Shown: positions 24,034-38,361, counted from the stretch's first letter. The stretch is DNA of 64,000 bases from Psettodes erumei (GCA_016785225.1 JAFBJZ010000628.1:305001-369000), one strand, 5' to 3'. Notes: generated by a model from the sequence alone, not told the origin. Translations and numbers: made by a program.

Positions 24034-25257
24034 CAGATATTTATAAAGCTGTAGGACCTGCATGACCAGATCCCATATGTTACTGAAGAGGATTTTCCTT
24101 CTTCATTAAGGATTAACTCAGACGCACAGAAATAAAACCACATCTTTAGAAGTGCGAGCATTAATATATTTTTTTTTGTATATTTACTTCTTTTCATTAC
24201 AGTTTCACATCAGCTCATGCTAATATCAGTGTCGCTGTTTTTTTAAGCGGCAGTTTAAGGGCGTTTGCTACAGGCCACGATTTATGAACATTTTTTGTGG
24301 TTGAACTGGTCTTTAATTACACAAGTAATCTTCCCGTGAGTCTGATCATGAGACGAGTTGCTCTTGTTATTGCACACGGCATAATTACCGCTGTATTATA
24401 AATGCATAATGATAGCTACAGTCACTGTGGGAGTCGCCGCATTTATTGATCGGGGAATAAATGATTTATAATTGTGTTTTTTTTTGGGGGGGGGGGCACC
24501 TGAGTATGAGAATAAAAATAATTCAGACGTTGATTTGAGATTAATATCGATAGAAATAAAAAATCGTGCTCGTGCATTAAATCATCTGGTTGCGTTAACG
24601 CCGCCTCACACGCACCGTGCAGAATCTCACGGCACCTACGTCAGCTGAGCCGGGCGGAGTCACGTGGTCACGAGTGACCCGGTTCGGCAGGCTCTTAAAC
24701 AAACAGTCAGACCCGTGACCCCCCCGGTCCCGAGTCCGCGGGTCAGAAAGGAGAGAGAACACAGTCTAAACGTGGACTTCCGCTTTCTGCCAGCCGTCGG
24801 CTCGTGAACCGGCCGTTGGCGATTCGGCTGCAGCCATCTTGGATTCGTGGAACCGGAAGTTACCATATTCGGACGACGAACAGCGAAACGAGCGACTGAG
24901 ACCGTAAACTCTGTATGAAAATGTTGACTTAAGTCATAAATACAGTGAGAAGTCGGCTCAACCAACCACTCGAGTCGCCCCCTTACGGTCATTCAACAGA
25001 ATACAGGTTTATCGCACTTCCGCATTGGCGTCATTTTTCAGACCCGGAAGCGACGGCCATTTTTTTTTTTTTTTACGGTTTATGTTTGTGATCGTGGAAA
25101 TGTTTGTGTAGTTTAATACTTAAAGGCAGCACAAACCCAGAAAACGTTTTGTGAAAGTGCAAATCAGTTGCAAGTAAAAGTAATTTCTTGACGACGTTGT
25201 AGGTGAAATGGCACAGTGTGTGTGTGTGAGTTCAACACGGCTGTGAGTGTATATTTG

Positions 25258-25322
<65 letters not shown>

Positions 25323-28300
25323 ACTCAGTATCTATGTCTGTCGCGGTCTTGGAAACCGTCCCGGCGGCGGATCCCAGCCTCGGACCTCAGCTGGAAGAGG
25401 AAGCGTCTCTCAGCGGGTTTATCCAGCGGGACACGGGGGGGGGCAGAGTCTCACGTTGTGTCGTTAGTTTTCGCACGCGCTCGCGTTGACCGCCGGTTGC
25501 GAGAATGACGAGTCACGACGTCGGTGAGTGGATTTAATCTGACCGTGCCGCAGCTCGGGTTTCCGTCTCTGGATTATTATGGACTTTCCAGCCGTGTGTT
25601 GCGCACACAGGTCGAGTTTGAGACATGGATTAACAGATGTTTAATCCTCACAGCTGTTTGAAAGACACAGAGACGCCATTCATTGATTCCTTACCGTGTA
25701 CACCTGCAGCCGGACAGGTGATAATGGTTTCTCTCTTGTGTCCCCAACAGTGGAGCACGAGCAGATTCAGAAGAGAACTTTCACCAACTGGATAAATGCT
25801 CAACTGGCTAAGGTATGTTAGCATAGCAACCATGACGTCTAAAGGTTAAAGTTCACCTGCTGGCGTCTTATTCCTATTTATTTAGCGTTTACCAAAAAGT
25901 TTGTGTCGAAACCTTGAATGTGTAAAAAAAAACATAATCAAAGATGCGTCTCAAAATGCGGCAGATTATTATTTTTTTTTTCATGTTAGCGCTCCGTGTC
26001 GTCACATTTGGACGAGTCAAAGCGCCGTGACGTCACGCTGCGGTTTTGCGGTAACGCGCTGACTCAACCCTCATACCCCGGTCCAGGGTATAAATAGCGC
26101 TGCAATCCGAACCCGACCACCGCTTGATAACCTCAGGGTCCGTATGACCGCGCTCTCCACGCCAAGTGTCGTGTCGGTCACATTTCCCAGGAATCTTTTT
26201 TATTATTAATATTATTTATCAATCAGCTGTTGACCCGGGCACGTTGTGAGACAACTTCCTGTTTCGTGTAAAATGATGCAGCAACTTTCCGTCCTCATAT
26301 GACACCACAGCCTGGGATTATTTATGTCCTGAATGATTGATTGCTTGTTGTTGCTCTTCTGTTTTAACGCAAATAAAAAAAAACAAAACATTTATATGGT
26401 GGCAGAGGCGCCCCCCCTCGTCCGTGTCCGACCTGTTTTCTGACCTCAGAGACGGCTCGCGGCTGCTGGACCTGCTGGAGGTGATGAGCGGTGAGCCCAT
26501 GGTGAGTTAAAAAGCCACGACAAGAACCTACTGGAAAAAAAAAAAAAAAAAATCGAAGCTGACGTTGTGACGCGTCCCCGCAGAAAAGACAGAGGGGCGG
26601 CGGGTTTTTCCAGCAGAGGGCCGACATCAGACGGCGCTCGACTTCCTGAAGAAGAAATCTGTAAGTGTTTGCTTGTAGAATGATCAGACCGATGGATACC
26701 TGCGGCGTGTTGCATTGTTTGGCTCACGTGCGTTGGTGCAGATCAAGCTGGTGAACGTAAACATCTCGGACATCGTGGACGGACGGCCGTCCATCGTGCT
26801 GGGCCTCGTGTGGACCATCATTCTCCACTGTCACGTGAGCAGATACTGCAGAGTCGCCGTGTAACCGCTGCTGCTGCTGGGAAACGCACGCCGCCTCACC
26901 TCGTCTTTTCCCACTCCTCCTCCCTGCCTCAGATCGAGGAGCTGGCCGGCTCCCTCTCCTTCAGCTCCCGTCATTCCTCCCTCGACTCCCTGACCAGCCT
27001 GGGCTCGTGGTCCGGCGGTCCCGTCCCGGCCGGTCCGGCGCCCGCGGGCCGGACCTCTCCCCTCCACAGACGCTTCAGAGTGTCGGCCAAGAAGGTCCTG
27101 CTGATGTGGATCAGGGACCAGTGCCAGAGGTGAGCTCCTACACGTTTAATCTGAATAAACAGACTTTATGATAATAATCTGTGGCTCCGCGTCCAGGGTC
27201 GGGAGCTCGGTGCGCGTGACGGACTTCGAGTCGAGCTGGCGGAGCGGCGAGGCGTTCCTGGCCGTCCTGTGCTCCCTCAGGCCGCAGCTGGTCGACCTGT
27301 CGCAGGTCCGGTCCAGAAGCAACCGGGAGAACCTGGAGGAAGCGTTTCCACCTGGCCGAGCGGGAGCTGCACATCCCCCGCCTGCTGGATCCACAGGGTC
27401 GGGACCAGGGTTCTTTAGACCTAACGTCAGGACTTCTCAGGAGTTTGTGTCACGCTGACAAGCTGCTGCTTCTTCTTCTTTTTTTTTTTTTTTTTTAACC
27501 CCAGATGTGGACGTGGACGACCCGGATGAGAAGTCCATCATGACGTATGTGGCCCAGTTTCTGCAGTACTCCAGTGACGTGCCGGCACCGGACGACCACC
27601 TGCAGGTGTGTGACCACATTCACACCAATCACGTTTATTTCTGGATTCCTTTCCTTACTGCATGTGGGGTCTCTGAGTCTTCAACCCACAATCCCCTGCA
27701 TGAAACTGGACCCCCTCCTCCCGACTCTTTTTTTCATGCTCTCTTCTGGTGGTGTAGCTGTTTCCTCCGGATCAGCCGTCCTGCTTCTCTCCCGTGAGCT
27801 CGCCTGCTCTCTCGCCATCGCGCCAGGTAGCTACACGCCGAGCGAGGACGTTTCTCAGATATTTAGCTGCGTGTGATCGATGAAAGCTGCCTGGCTGCTC
27901 CCGTTGGCGACTTGTCTGATCTCTGACTCCTGCATCACTTGGCGGTTTCGATTGGGGGAAACGCAGGTGTCGGCGAGCGAGCGGGCCCAGGAGGCGACGT
28001 GCTGGCTGCAGCGGGCTCTTCGGGAGCTGTCGGAGGCGTGGACCTCTGCGGAGAGCTCCAGCTACGCCGACAAATATCAGGTGAGGCAAAGAACCCGAGG
28101 CCGGAGCGCACAAATTGGCGCGTGTTGTTGTCGTGAGAGTTGTGTTCGGTCCACCAGGTGTTCCAGAGCGTCGCCGCCTCCTTCGCCGAGCAGAGGAGAC
28201 CCGTGCTGGCGCTCCTCGCCGCCGTGGGACGCCGCCCTGAGTTGAGTGAGGAGCAGCGGTCCCTGAGGGCGGCGTGGGAGCGTCTGGAGGAGGAGGTGAG

Positions 28301-31300
28301 GGAGCCGGCTGTGGACGATAAGGAGGGACCGCTCGCGCCTCGCCCGCGTCTTTATGTGCACGTCTCGTTGTTCAGCTGCAGAGATGCGACGCCGACCTGG
28401 ACCTGAGTCTTCTTCCTCCTCCTCTGGACTCGGCGGCGGCGTGGCTGCAGCGGGCGGAGGCGGCGCTAACAGAAGAGGGAGGGGGGGTGAAAGGTCACGC
28501 AGACGCCGCCAAAGAAGCAAGAGCTCAACAAGACGCCCTAAAGGTTACTTCTGTTTCACCTTTCCTGGATTAACTTTGATCTTTCCGTGCGTGTAACGGT
28601 GTTTGCCGGTTTCCTTCAGGCTGTCGTGAAGGAGATGAGCCACCACGTACGAAACCTCCACGACTTCCACAACACGGACGACTCGGGGAACGAGCTCGTG
28701 CCCCTGGAAAAGCTCGATGAGATAAAAAGACGGTACATAAAAGTCAGGAAATCAGTCGCGACAGAACAACCCACAGCAGCTTCTTTTGTGACCATAACTA
28801 CTTTCTCTTTACTTGTGACCAGCGTAACCCACGTCAGGGTCACGGCCAAATATCACGGCATCGAGCTGGAATACCGGGAATATCGTCACACTGCGCTGGA
28901 CCTCCTGAAGCGACTCGGAGCGAAGATCCAGAGCTGGACGGCTCCGTACAGATCCAGGGAGGCCGTGCGTGTCCTGCTGCAGGACTGGCATGTGAGTGTG
29001 AGAGTCGGCCGGAGTCGAGAAATGCTCACGGTGGATTTTAATCTCATCGATCTTCTCGTGTCGGTTCGGCGTCCAGGAGACGGTGGAGCGCCGGGGCCTG
29101 CTTCTGATTCTGTCGGACGCTCTCCAGAACCTGAGGGAGAAGGCGAGCGCTTACGCCGGAGAGCCGGCGCTAGGTACGAGCCGAACGCGCGTCTGCGACG
29201 AGCGCGGTCTCCGAGCTTCACACGTAGACGACTCGACTCCCTCCCCTCCCCCAGGCGAAGAGTCCCAGCTCGTTCGTCGTCAGGCGGGCAAAGCGGAGAG
29301 GGAGGCCCAGCTCGTGGTGCGAGATGCGACCGCCGCCAGACGGGCGATGGAGAGGGCGGCGTCCGCCTGGGAGACGTACGACGAGCTCCTGTCCTCCCTG
29401 CAGACGTGGCTCGTGCAGACAGCGGGGACGCAGGTGAACGCTCGCCGCCAGGTCAAGCGTAGGTTGAAAAGACAAACCTTTAATTTTTTTTTTTTTTTTT
29501 TGCTGCAGGACGCGAGCGAGTGGGCGTCACGCCACGCCAAGCTCAACGAGGCGGGGAACCTGCTGATCGAAGTCGCCGACGGCTCGACCGGCCGCGCTCT
29601 GGCCCGGCAGCTCAGCGGGGTCAACGTGCAGTGGGCCGCGCTCGCCAAGAGGACGACGTTTGTGAGTTTTAAATGTTCACAGTTTTAACGTGAAACTGGG
29701 GAGACGGGCAGAGCACGCAGACGTCAACGCAGGGGGCGTGTCTTTCTCAGGAGGCGTCGCCGGAGCACGGCGTCCGACCCCCGTCTCTTCGGACGGTGCG
29801 TTCGCTGACCCAGGAAGTCAGCCAGCTGCTGAGACAACCGCTGGACGTGGCCTCTGCTCCGCTGAAGGCTGTGAGGCAGAAGCTGCAGGTCGGCAGATGG
29901 AGGATTAAACTATAAGAGAAGACGTGTAAAAACGTGTCTCTCTCTCTTTAACTTCTCCTTCTGTTTTCTTTTTATCAGGTGCTGGGTAAGAAGATGGCAG
30001 AAGTGGACGTGTCATCTCTCAGGCCGTCCCCAGAGTTTCAGATGAGCCACCTGGAGGACGTCCTGCAGACTCTCCCACAGGTGATCTCCAGGAGAAACCT
30101 CGTTTTTAACGGAAGACTTTGTTTAGACGTTCAGTCCTAACTGCTGTTTGACAGACGCTGGCCCGCGCAGACGGGACGTGCGGGGAGCTGCAGCGGGCCG
30201 CGTCCCGGCTCGAGGGCCGCCTGGCCGAGCTGGACCGCTGGAGCGCGGACGCCCTGGAGCGTCACCGGCACCGGGCCGAGGTCAGCCAACCAGAACTTTG
30301 CTCTCCTTCTGATCAGACGTAAGCGAGGCGTGAGCGGCCAGTTAAAGGCTTCATCGTCCTCTCCAGGCGTCGCGAGGCTTTCAGCTGCGGAACCAGGTCG
30401 TAGCTGAGGGACAGGATCTGCAGGACCTGGTCTCCGGGGTGCGGAGGACTTCCCCCCTGCAGCACCTCAGCACCTCTGCGATGCGGGACAGGATTTCGGA
30501 GTCGGTCTCCCGCTGCCAGGTGAGCTCAGTGACTGTACGGCTCCTCGTGTTCACGAGATTTGTTTAACTTTCTTTTTTCTTTCAGGAGGTTCTTGGAAAG
30601 TTTGGACCCCCAGAGACCGGGTTGGTCGTCGTGGCCAGAACCAAACACGTAGACAAGCCGGAGAATGTTCAACTGAAAACCCGGGACCCAAATCCACCTC
30701 CGCCTCCTCCTCCGCCCCAACAGAGGACAGCAGACCTGCAGGGCTGCTCTCAAATTAACACACGGGTCGAAGTAACTGCTGCTGTGCACCAGCCGCCGCC
30801 TCGTTCTCACGCTGCTCCAAGTGCGACACGAGTTCAGCCATCGAGTCCGAGTCAAAGCGACCAAACTGCCGTCGGGCCGACGTCTCGGAAAGGCCCGGCT
30901 CCGTCTCCGCGCCCGCCGCTCGTGGACCCCAGCGAGGTGCGTTCGAAAGCCCGGTCGATGGCGAGGAGCCGGCTGGAGAAGGCCCGGGTCAACCTGCAGG
31001 GACGCATCCGGCACGCCATCGGTTTGTTTGGCGGAAAAGAGATTTCGCCCTCACAAGCCAAGAAGAAGCAGGTAGAGTCCGAAACGCCGATCGACGTCTT
31101 CGTCACGCGCACTCGTCGATGAGCGCGGGACTTTTTACGCCAGCTTCACGCCAGCGTCGCTCTTTAACCGCACACACAGAATCAGGTCACAGGTCTGCAG
31201 CGTGTTTGGGCTTTTGTTGCTGTTGTGCGCTTTCGTCCAGCCTGTGTGTGTCTCTGTGTGCGCAGCGAGCTTTAAAGATGCTGCAGCCCGCCGTCCTGGA

Positions 31301-31413
31301 CGAGTTCCTGGCGGCGGCAGAGGGTTTCGGGGCCTTTTGCTCCGGGCCCCAACTCCAGGACCTGACGCTCCTCTCCGACTCAGTCAGGAAGCAGTGGGAG
31401 GTAAAAGACCCCC

Positions 31414-31452
<39 letters not shown>

Positions 31453-34400
31453 CCTTTGGGTGTAATTTGCATTAAATTGTTGAATTTCTAACGAGGATAC
31501 AAACATTTTGCACGGGATGCAACGTCACCGTAACCGTCCCGTACCCGACTGGAGTTTTTAACTCTTGTTTGTGTTGCCGCAGATTAATCCAGTATTTAAC
31601 AAACTCACATCGTTTGTCGCCCGTTTGTGCGGCGCTCAGGACGTACGCGGAGACATGGCCGCCTTCCTTCCCGCCTTGCTGTCTCAGATCAGAGAAGGGA
31701 CGCAGTCGTCGCCCGCCGTGCGAACGCGCACTAACGCTCTGCGTGAAGCTACTGACCGCACTGACCTCGGCCGGCAGCAGGTACCCGCGTAACCCCGTAA
31801 CACGCCTTCAGCGCCGCGGCCACGCCACGTGTCACACGCTTGACCCGAGTCACGTGCCGCTCCGCAGGTCAGCGCCGGGCCGGACCGGTCCACGGAGGAG
31901 CAGGTGGAATCGCTCAGACGTCTGTGTGAGACGCTGACGCCGAGGAGCGACTCGTCCCGCCCGGCAACAGAGCGGCTGGAGGAGCCGGCGCGGGAAATGC
32001 GGCCCAGCGACGTGGGGCTCCCGCCGCACGGGTAAGAACACGTGATGGTCTGATTCAGATTCATCAATCTCAGGGTTTTTTACTCAAAGTTTGTGGATTT
32101 GAGGTAAAACCAACGTTTGAGCTGATCTTTAAATTAAATCCTCAACTTCTCGTTGTTTAATGGGAGCAGACGGCTCGTTTATCTCGTAACAATGGCCGCC
32201 GTAATCCCCGGCGTCTGCTAATCTTTAACGAAGACGGCTGTCGTTTCTGGTTCTGACCCTCTGACCCCGACCTCCCCGCCGCTCAACTCGGCAGGGGGCC
32301 GCAGCTCGGGGGCAGCGCCCCGCCGCGAGCGACTGGCAGCCCCAGCCTGGACGTCCCGGGCTCGGCGCCCCCAGCAGGAGAGGACCAACACCGGGGGCTC
32401 CGGGGGGCTCGGGTCGGGTCCGGATTCACCTGGACCCCCGGAGCGGCTGCTGAGAGCTCGTCTGCTGCACATCACAGGGAGTCAGCAGGTCCAAACTGAA
32501 GTTCAGGTACAGGTCACATGACCGTACAGTTTCAAGTTGTGCGGGAAAACAGGCGTCGCACGTGTCAACGAGCCTTAACTGGATCCCGTGTACTTTACTT
32601 AATCCTATTTACTACGCATCACATTTAACGCCACCTCTCCTCTTCCTGGTTGGAAGGAGACGCCGCGCTTTGATTGGCCCGCCGCACGGCGCTAATCCTC
32701 AGTAATTGGATCGGCTCGCCCGCGCCGCCTTTTCCTCTTTTCTTCCCCCGGGGTCCGTCACCGTGTAACTCTCCCCGTCTTCCCAGGCGGTCGTCAGGGG
32801 CGACGCCGTGGAGACCAGGCAGGAGGCCGAGTGCACCGTCATCCCGACACAGGAAGAGCTGCCCTCCGGACAGGAAGTCCCGGAAAGGTCTGGGTACGTT
32901 TACGCTTTTTAACCGAGATCTGGAGTTTGAGCTCAGAGGAACATCAACAAAGATGGAGATCTTTGGTTTTTCGGCCGGAGAATAAAAACCTCTTGTGGAA
33001 AATCTTTCCCTGCAGCTCCACGAAGTCCGGCTCGACGTTCCGGCCTCAGCTCACACGTCGATTGGACGAGCAGATGCAGGGAAGCGATGAGCTGAATCCC
33101 GCGGAGGTGCGTCGGACGAACGCCGTGGAGCATCCCCCTCCGAGTGGGGCGGAGTCCGGAAGGAGTCGGCCGGATGGAGAGCGAGAGGGTGAAACCCGGA
33201 GGTCCGAGGAGGAGAGGAGCAGCCAGGTGGAGAGGGAGGAGGAGGAGGAGGAGGAGGAGGAGGAGCGGGTCCAGAGGAGAGCCGCCTTGTTGGGAGCGCT
33301 GCGGGAGATAAGGGGAGCGGCGGAGCGCCTGGGGCTGGAGGAGCCCACCCTGCCTGCTCTGCAGCAAAGGTCCACGTCCACAAAACGACCCGTTTTCATT
33401 CACGTGAACCCGTCCCCGCTGTGACGCTCACCGCCGTCTCCTCCTCCTCCTCAGGAGACGCGTCTTCACAGAGCTGCGGAGCCGCCTCGCCTCGGAGCTG
33501 CGCCGCGTACGGGACGCCTCCTCGCCGGGAAGCCGCGAGGCGGAGGACGCCTGGGAGGAGGCGAGCGGAGCGGTAACGGAACGGTAAGGACAGGCGAACG
33601 CCGCCGTCCGACTCTTACGGCTTCGCTTAACTTTGCTGAGTCGCGTGCCGTGTCGTGCGTCAGGCTGGAGCAGTGCGGCGTCCTCGCCGAGCTGCTGAAG
33701 ACGTTCCGGAGCGTCGGCGGCGAGCTGAGCGGGACGCTGCAGAGAGCGGAGGGCGCCATCGGCGAGCAGGCGTCCTACGTGAGCAAAGACAACCTGCAGA
33801 GGTTACACGCCAAGGTAGGACATGACATCGTCCCCGTGTCCCTTCTAGGCCGTCGGGTCTTTGCGTCGATGCTGGAATGCGCGTCACGGCTTTTGTGCGT
33901 CTGCGCCCCCTCAGGTCCGGGACATCAGGGCGGAGCTGAGCGGCCTCGGCGGCGGCGTGGAGGAGGTGCGCGGCGTCTGCAGGCAGCTTCACGCTCGCCT
34001 ACGCCACGTGCCCGAGTGCACCGTCGTCCCGTTCGAGAGCGAAGCCGACGCTCTGGTGGACAGGTGGCTGGACGTGAGTCACGTGCGATTTTAGTTTTTG
34101 TCGTTTCTCTGCAGAGTCTTGACTTTTCCCGTCTCTCCGGCGTAAAGTTCATGGATCTTCAGACGAGCTGCCGCCGTTCGTTTTTGTCCCTGCAGATTTC
34201 AGAGAGGACGGACTCCCGCCTGGAGAACCTGCGCCGCGTCCTGACTCTGTGGGACGCCGCCCTGCAGCTGGGAGCCGAGGTGGAGAGCTGGACCTCCGCT
34301 AAACTGACGGCGTTCGCTCAGTCGCCGTCCTTCCGGTCCGAGGACGACATCGCAGCGCTGCAGGTGAGACGTCTCTGAGCTCTCCTGCGGGAAGCTAAAC

Positions 34401-34585
34401 GTCCTGCGGCGCTTTTCCGTGGCCGGTCACGTGACCTCCTGTCTCCCGTCTCCAGGTGGAGATCGCGGCCCAGGAGGAGAGCGTGGAGCGTTTTCAGGAG
34501 AGAGCCGCCGAGATTCAGGCGCTGCTTCAGAGCACGGAGCCGCCGCTGGAGCTGCAGGTGCAGCTTTACATTTAGGTTTCTGCTT

Positions 34586-34625
<40 letters not shown>

Positions 34626-35246
34626 AGGACGACGAGCCGATACCATGATTAAACCTGCGTGTACGTGTTAACCCCTGTTCTGCTCCAGGTGGCGCAGACC
34701 CAGATGAGGAAGAAGATCGAGCAGCTGAAGGAGCTCGGCTGCGAGGCCGAGGACGTCTACAGGCAGACGGTGGCCGCCGAGGGACAAATCGCCGCCAGGG
34801 CGGCCGAGTGCCTCGGCTCCTTCCGAGAGATTCAGGACTCCCTCCTCGCTCTCGCCGGCCCGGATGTGGCGGCCGTCCTCGCAAAACTTAAAGTAAGACG
34901 AAAAAAAAAAAAACAACGTTTCCAGTTTACCATTTTATCCTGCTGAGGTGTGTTAAATACATATCACATGTTTCTTGGAAGTTTTTTTGTGTATAAATAC
35001 TGTTTACTGTACTATTACTACTATCCTCCGCCTGCAGGATCTGTGCCGGCAGCTCCAGCTGCAGGAGGAGCGGGCGGAGAGTTTGCTGGACGACCTGCGC
35101 GTCCTGAGCTCCATCGCCGGCCCGGACGTCCCGCGGGGTCCGACTGAGGACGGGGCTCGGCTGCAGGAGGAAGTCCGGCGCTCCCACGAGCTCTTCTCCC
35201 TGACGGAGGAACGGACTCGGAGGAACATCCAGGATCTGGACAGGTG

Positions 35247-35277
<31 letters not shown>

Positions 35278-38200
35278 GGCTCAGAGGAAATCATTTTGTG
35301 CGTACTGTACGTAAGTGTTTGTGTCGTAGGCTGCAATGGGAGAACGAGCGTTTGGAGCGATGGCTAAAGGCCGCCGAGGAAGATGCAGCGAAGAAGAAGG
35401 AGGAGGAGGAGGAGGAGGAGGAGGACAGGGAGGGGGAGGAGGAGAGAAAGGAGGAGGAGGATGTTTGTCTCCTACAAGAGGAAGAACTTGAGCTCAGGTC
35501 TGTTTCTCTGATCGTGCAGAAGTTAGATGCTTAAATGAAATATTTAGAAAGCCTGGAGGGAGACGGTCTGAAGCACAAGTTTTTTCACGTCACACACAAG
35601 TTTCAGCCTGAAACTTTTCTTCTTTCTTACTGAAGGAGGCAAAGCTTCGTTTTTTTCGTCCCCTCGCTAACGTTCGAGACGGACGTCTTTTCTCTTTCCT
35701 CCCGCAGCGTGAGGACGGAGCTCCTCGCTCAGCTCGTGTCGTCCCTGCGGAGCAGCGTCCTCCGCCGGTGTGCGCCCGTGGAGGAAGGCGGCGAGCTGCT
35801 GGAGCGATACCGCAGCTTCCTCGGCGCCGAGGTGCAGCGGCGCCGTCCGAGCAGGGACGAGGACGACGAGGACGCCTTCTGGGCTTTGTCCAGGTCCACG
35901 CGGGCCTGGGTCGCAGATCTGCGGCGGCTTGTCGACTCGCCGCCCGGAACCCAGAGCTCCCTGGAGCGGGAACTTCACCGAGCTCGCGTAAGAAAACTCT
36001 CTGAAACGTAATCTGCAGCTAATCTGAACACGGCGCCGTTGATTTTACACAGGATTAACTGCAGCCGACGCTGTGATCTCGTGTCACGTAGTTGTGTAGA
36101 CGGGAGCGTTTACGGCCGTGGGAGAAGTCAGGGCGCGGCCACGCCCACGTGTTGTTGCTTTTCATCTGCATTTGTTGCCACTTGTTCCAAAATGAGGCGT
36201 GCCTCTCCTCTCCGTCGTGTTGCGCAGCCTTTGTCCGCGGGAATCGAGGAACAGGTTAGGCACAGATTTTTTAAAAAATCTATTTCAGGCCGTGGCGAGC
36301 GCGACGGCGGACGCGGAGGCTCGTCTGGAGGAGCTGAGAGCTGCTGGAAGACGCCGCGGAGACGAGGCCAAACGGGAAATCGTGGAGAAGGCGGAGGAGG
36401 AGTGGAGGGAGCTCCTGAAATCAGCCGAGCCGTACCACAGGTGAGGGGACGCGGGTGAAGCGGACTCGTCTGCACGACCCGCTTAAAGTCTGAGGCGTCC
36501 GTCATCTCCTGCCGCTCCAGGGTTCTGCAGACGGAGCCGGAGCTCGCCGCCTCTTACCTGGCCGGACGGCAGGAGGTCCGTCGCGGAGCGGAGGAGCTGC
36601 GGCAGCGACTCGCTCTGTTCCCCCGGCCCGGCGCGGCCGAGCGCGGACGGGCCGTCCTCCTGGCCCGGCAGCTGCGAGACGAGTCCGAATCCCTGCGGTC
36701 CGCCCTCACCGGCCTGGAGGAGCGGAGGGCGGAGCTGGTGGAGCGGACCGGCGACGCCGTCTGGAAGGATTCCTCCTGGACCGAGCTGGACCGCTGCTGC
36801 TCATCACTGAGGGCGGAGCTGGAGGTGAAAGTTTTTCTTTCCAGCAGTATTCACGGGTGTAGTACAGGTGTAGTACAGGTGTAGTACTTGTACTTGGGCC
36901 GCGGCTTTTCTCTCACAGATAAAAATCATGAAAAGTTTTATTTTTATTCGCCTCTCAGGCTCTGCTGCGGGAAGTAGCGGACGCAGAAGAAGACATCTTG
37001 GAGCTGGCGACGCCGGGCGACTCGGGCGCAGACGGCTCCACCGACGAGGCCCGGGCCGACCTCCGGAACCACAAGAGGGCGCCGGAGGGCAGCGTGGGGG
37101 AAGACCCGGAGCAGGGAGAGCTGTCCCGCCTGCAGACGGCTGCGGGAAACCTGGCCGAGCGCGCGAGCGGCGCCGCGTTTCCCGACGTCCGCCTCCAGTC
37201 ACGCCTGCTGCCGCGGAGCGCCGCAGAGTCGAGCGTCGCTTCCTGCCGACGTGCTGTCGACCGTCAGGGGAGTCGCCGAAGACCTCGACAGGTACGTGTG
37301 CTCTGTGTGTGCGTGGGTTGACCTTTGACCTTCGGCGGGGCTGAAGCCGCCTGTTTAAATATTGTGTTTGTTCTCTCTGTCTCCAGCCTCAGGTCCGTTT
37401 CTCTGCAGAACAAGCGGGAGTCCGCAGAAGACGCAGCCGACGCGGTGAAGCGGGTCGTACGGGCCGAGCCGCCGCCGACCAGCCTGGTACGAGAAAACAA
37501 AAAAAAAAAAAAGTGGCTTCCTGTCTTTTTTTTTTTTTGGGATGTTTTGAAAAGACAAACTGTAAACTTTCCGTCTCTGTCTGCAGCTGCAGCGGTCGCT
37601 TTGCAGCGTCTTCTCAGAAAAGGAGTTTCTTCCAATTTGCTCGGGGACGAACGTGTTAAAGGAACTGGAGGAAACCGCTTCGGAAGCGTTCGAAACCCGG
37701 GACGACGGGGATCCGACGCGTTCAGCCTCACCGGCGACGCGATGGCCGCCCGTCCTCCAGCCGGCGATCGGAACGACGACAAAATGACAACCCGCGACCA
37801 TTCGGAAGAACGCCGTCCTTCCGCCGAGGCCTCGAGGGAAGACGGAGCGGACGTCACGCTCACGTGCGCCGCGGGAAAAGAAACCTCAGCTTCGAACTTG
37901 AAGCAGCGGAACCCAGAGCCGTCGCGGGAGGACGCCGCTTCGCAGAAGAAAGCGTTTACCGTCGTGTTGGACGTGCAGGAAAACGAACGCGGTGGCGTTC
38001 CGGATGCGCCCGGGTTCCCCGAGACGAAATCTGGGCCGCTCGCCGATCCCGAATCGTCCGGGTCGGCAGAGTCGGGTGCCGATGTTAATGTGAGGAAAGT
38101 CTTCACCGTCGTGTTGGACGTGGAGTCGCCTTTACCCCTCGTCAAATCATCGGACGCCCGCGAATTAGCGAGCGACGCCGGCGCACCTGCCGCAGGTGAG

Positions 38201-38323
38201 GATGAGCGGGCGGAGGGAGGAGGCGGAGCTTCCCCGGAGCCGACGCAGGTGGGTCATGTGACATATTGTTTTCCTCTCCTGTCGGCGTGAACTCGTGTGC
38301 GTTCAGTTCCATTTAAATGCACC

Positions 38324-38361
<38 letters not shown>

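Larger units (their letters stand above)
27967..38248 (+). other. syne2: syne2 N-terminal rod: exons 9-41
   Basis: Thirty-three exons encode helical spectrin-like repeats (for example WLQRALRELSEAW, VLLQDWH, EYREYRHTALDLLKRLG, DRWLD) mixed with low-complexity linkers. Large or odd exons are 30586-31071 (proline/serine-rich linker), 33016-33369 (glutamate tract at about 33236-33264), 35330-35497 (long glutamate/lysine tract) and 37587-38248 (a charged linker holding FTVVLDV twice). Frame breaks occur in 32295-32506 (less certain), 36959-37291 and 37587-38248. All other exons in this block have lengths matching their phases. Confidence 0.82.
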
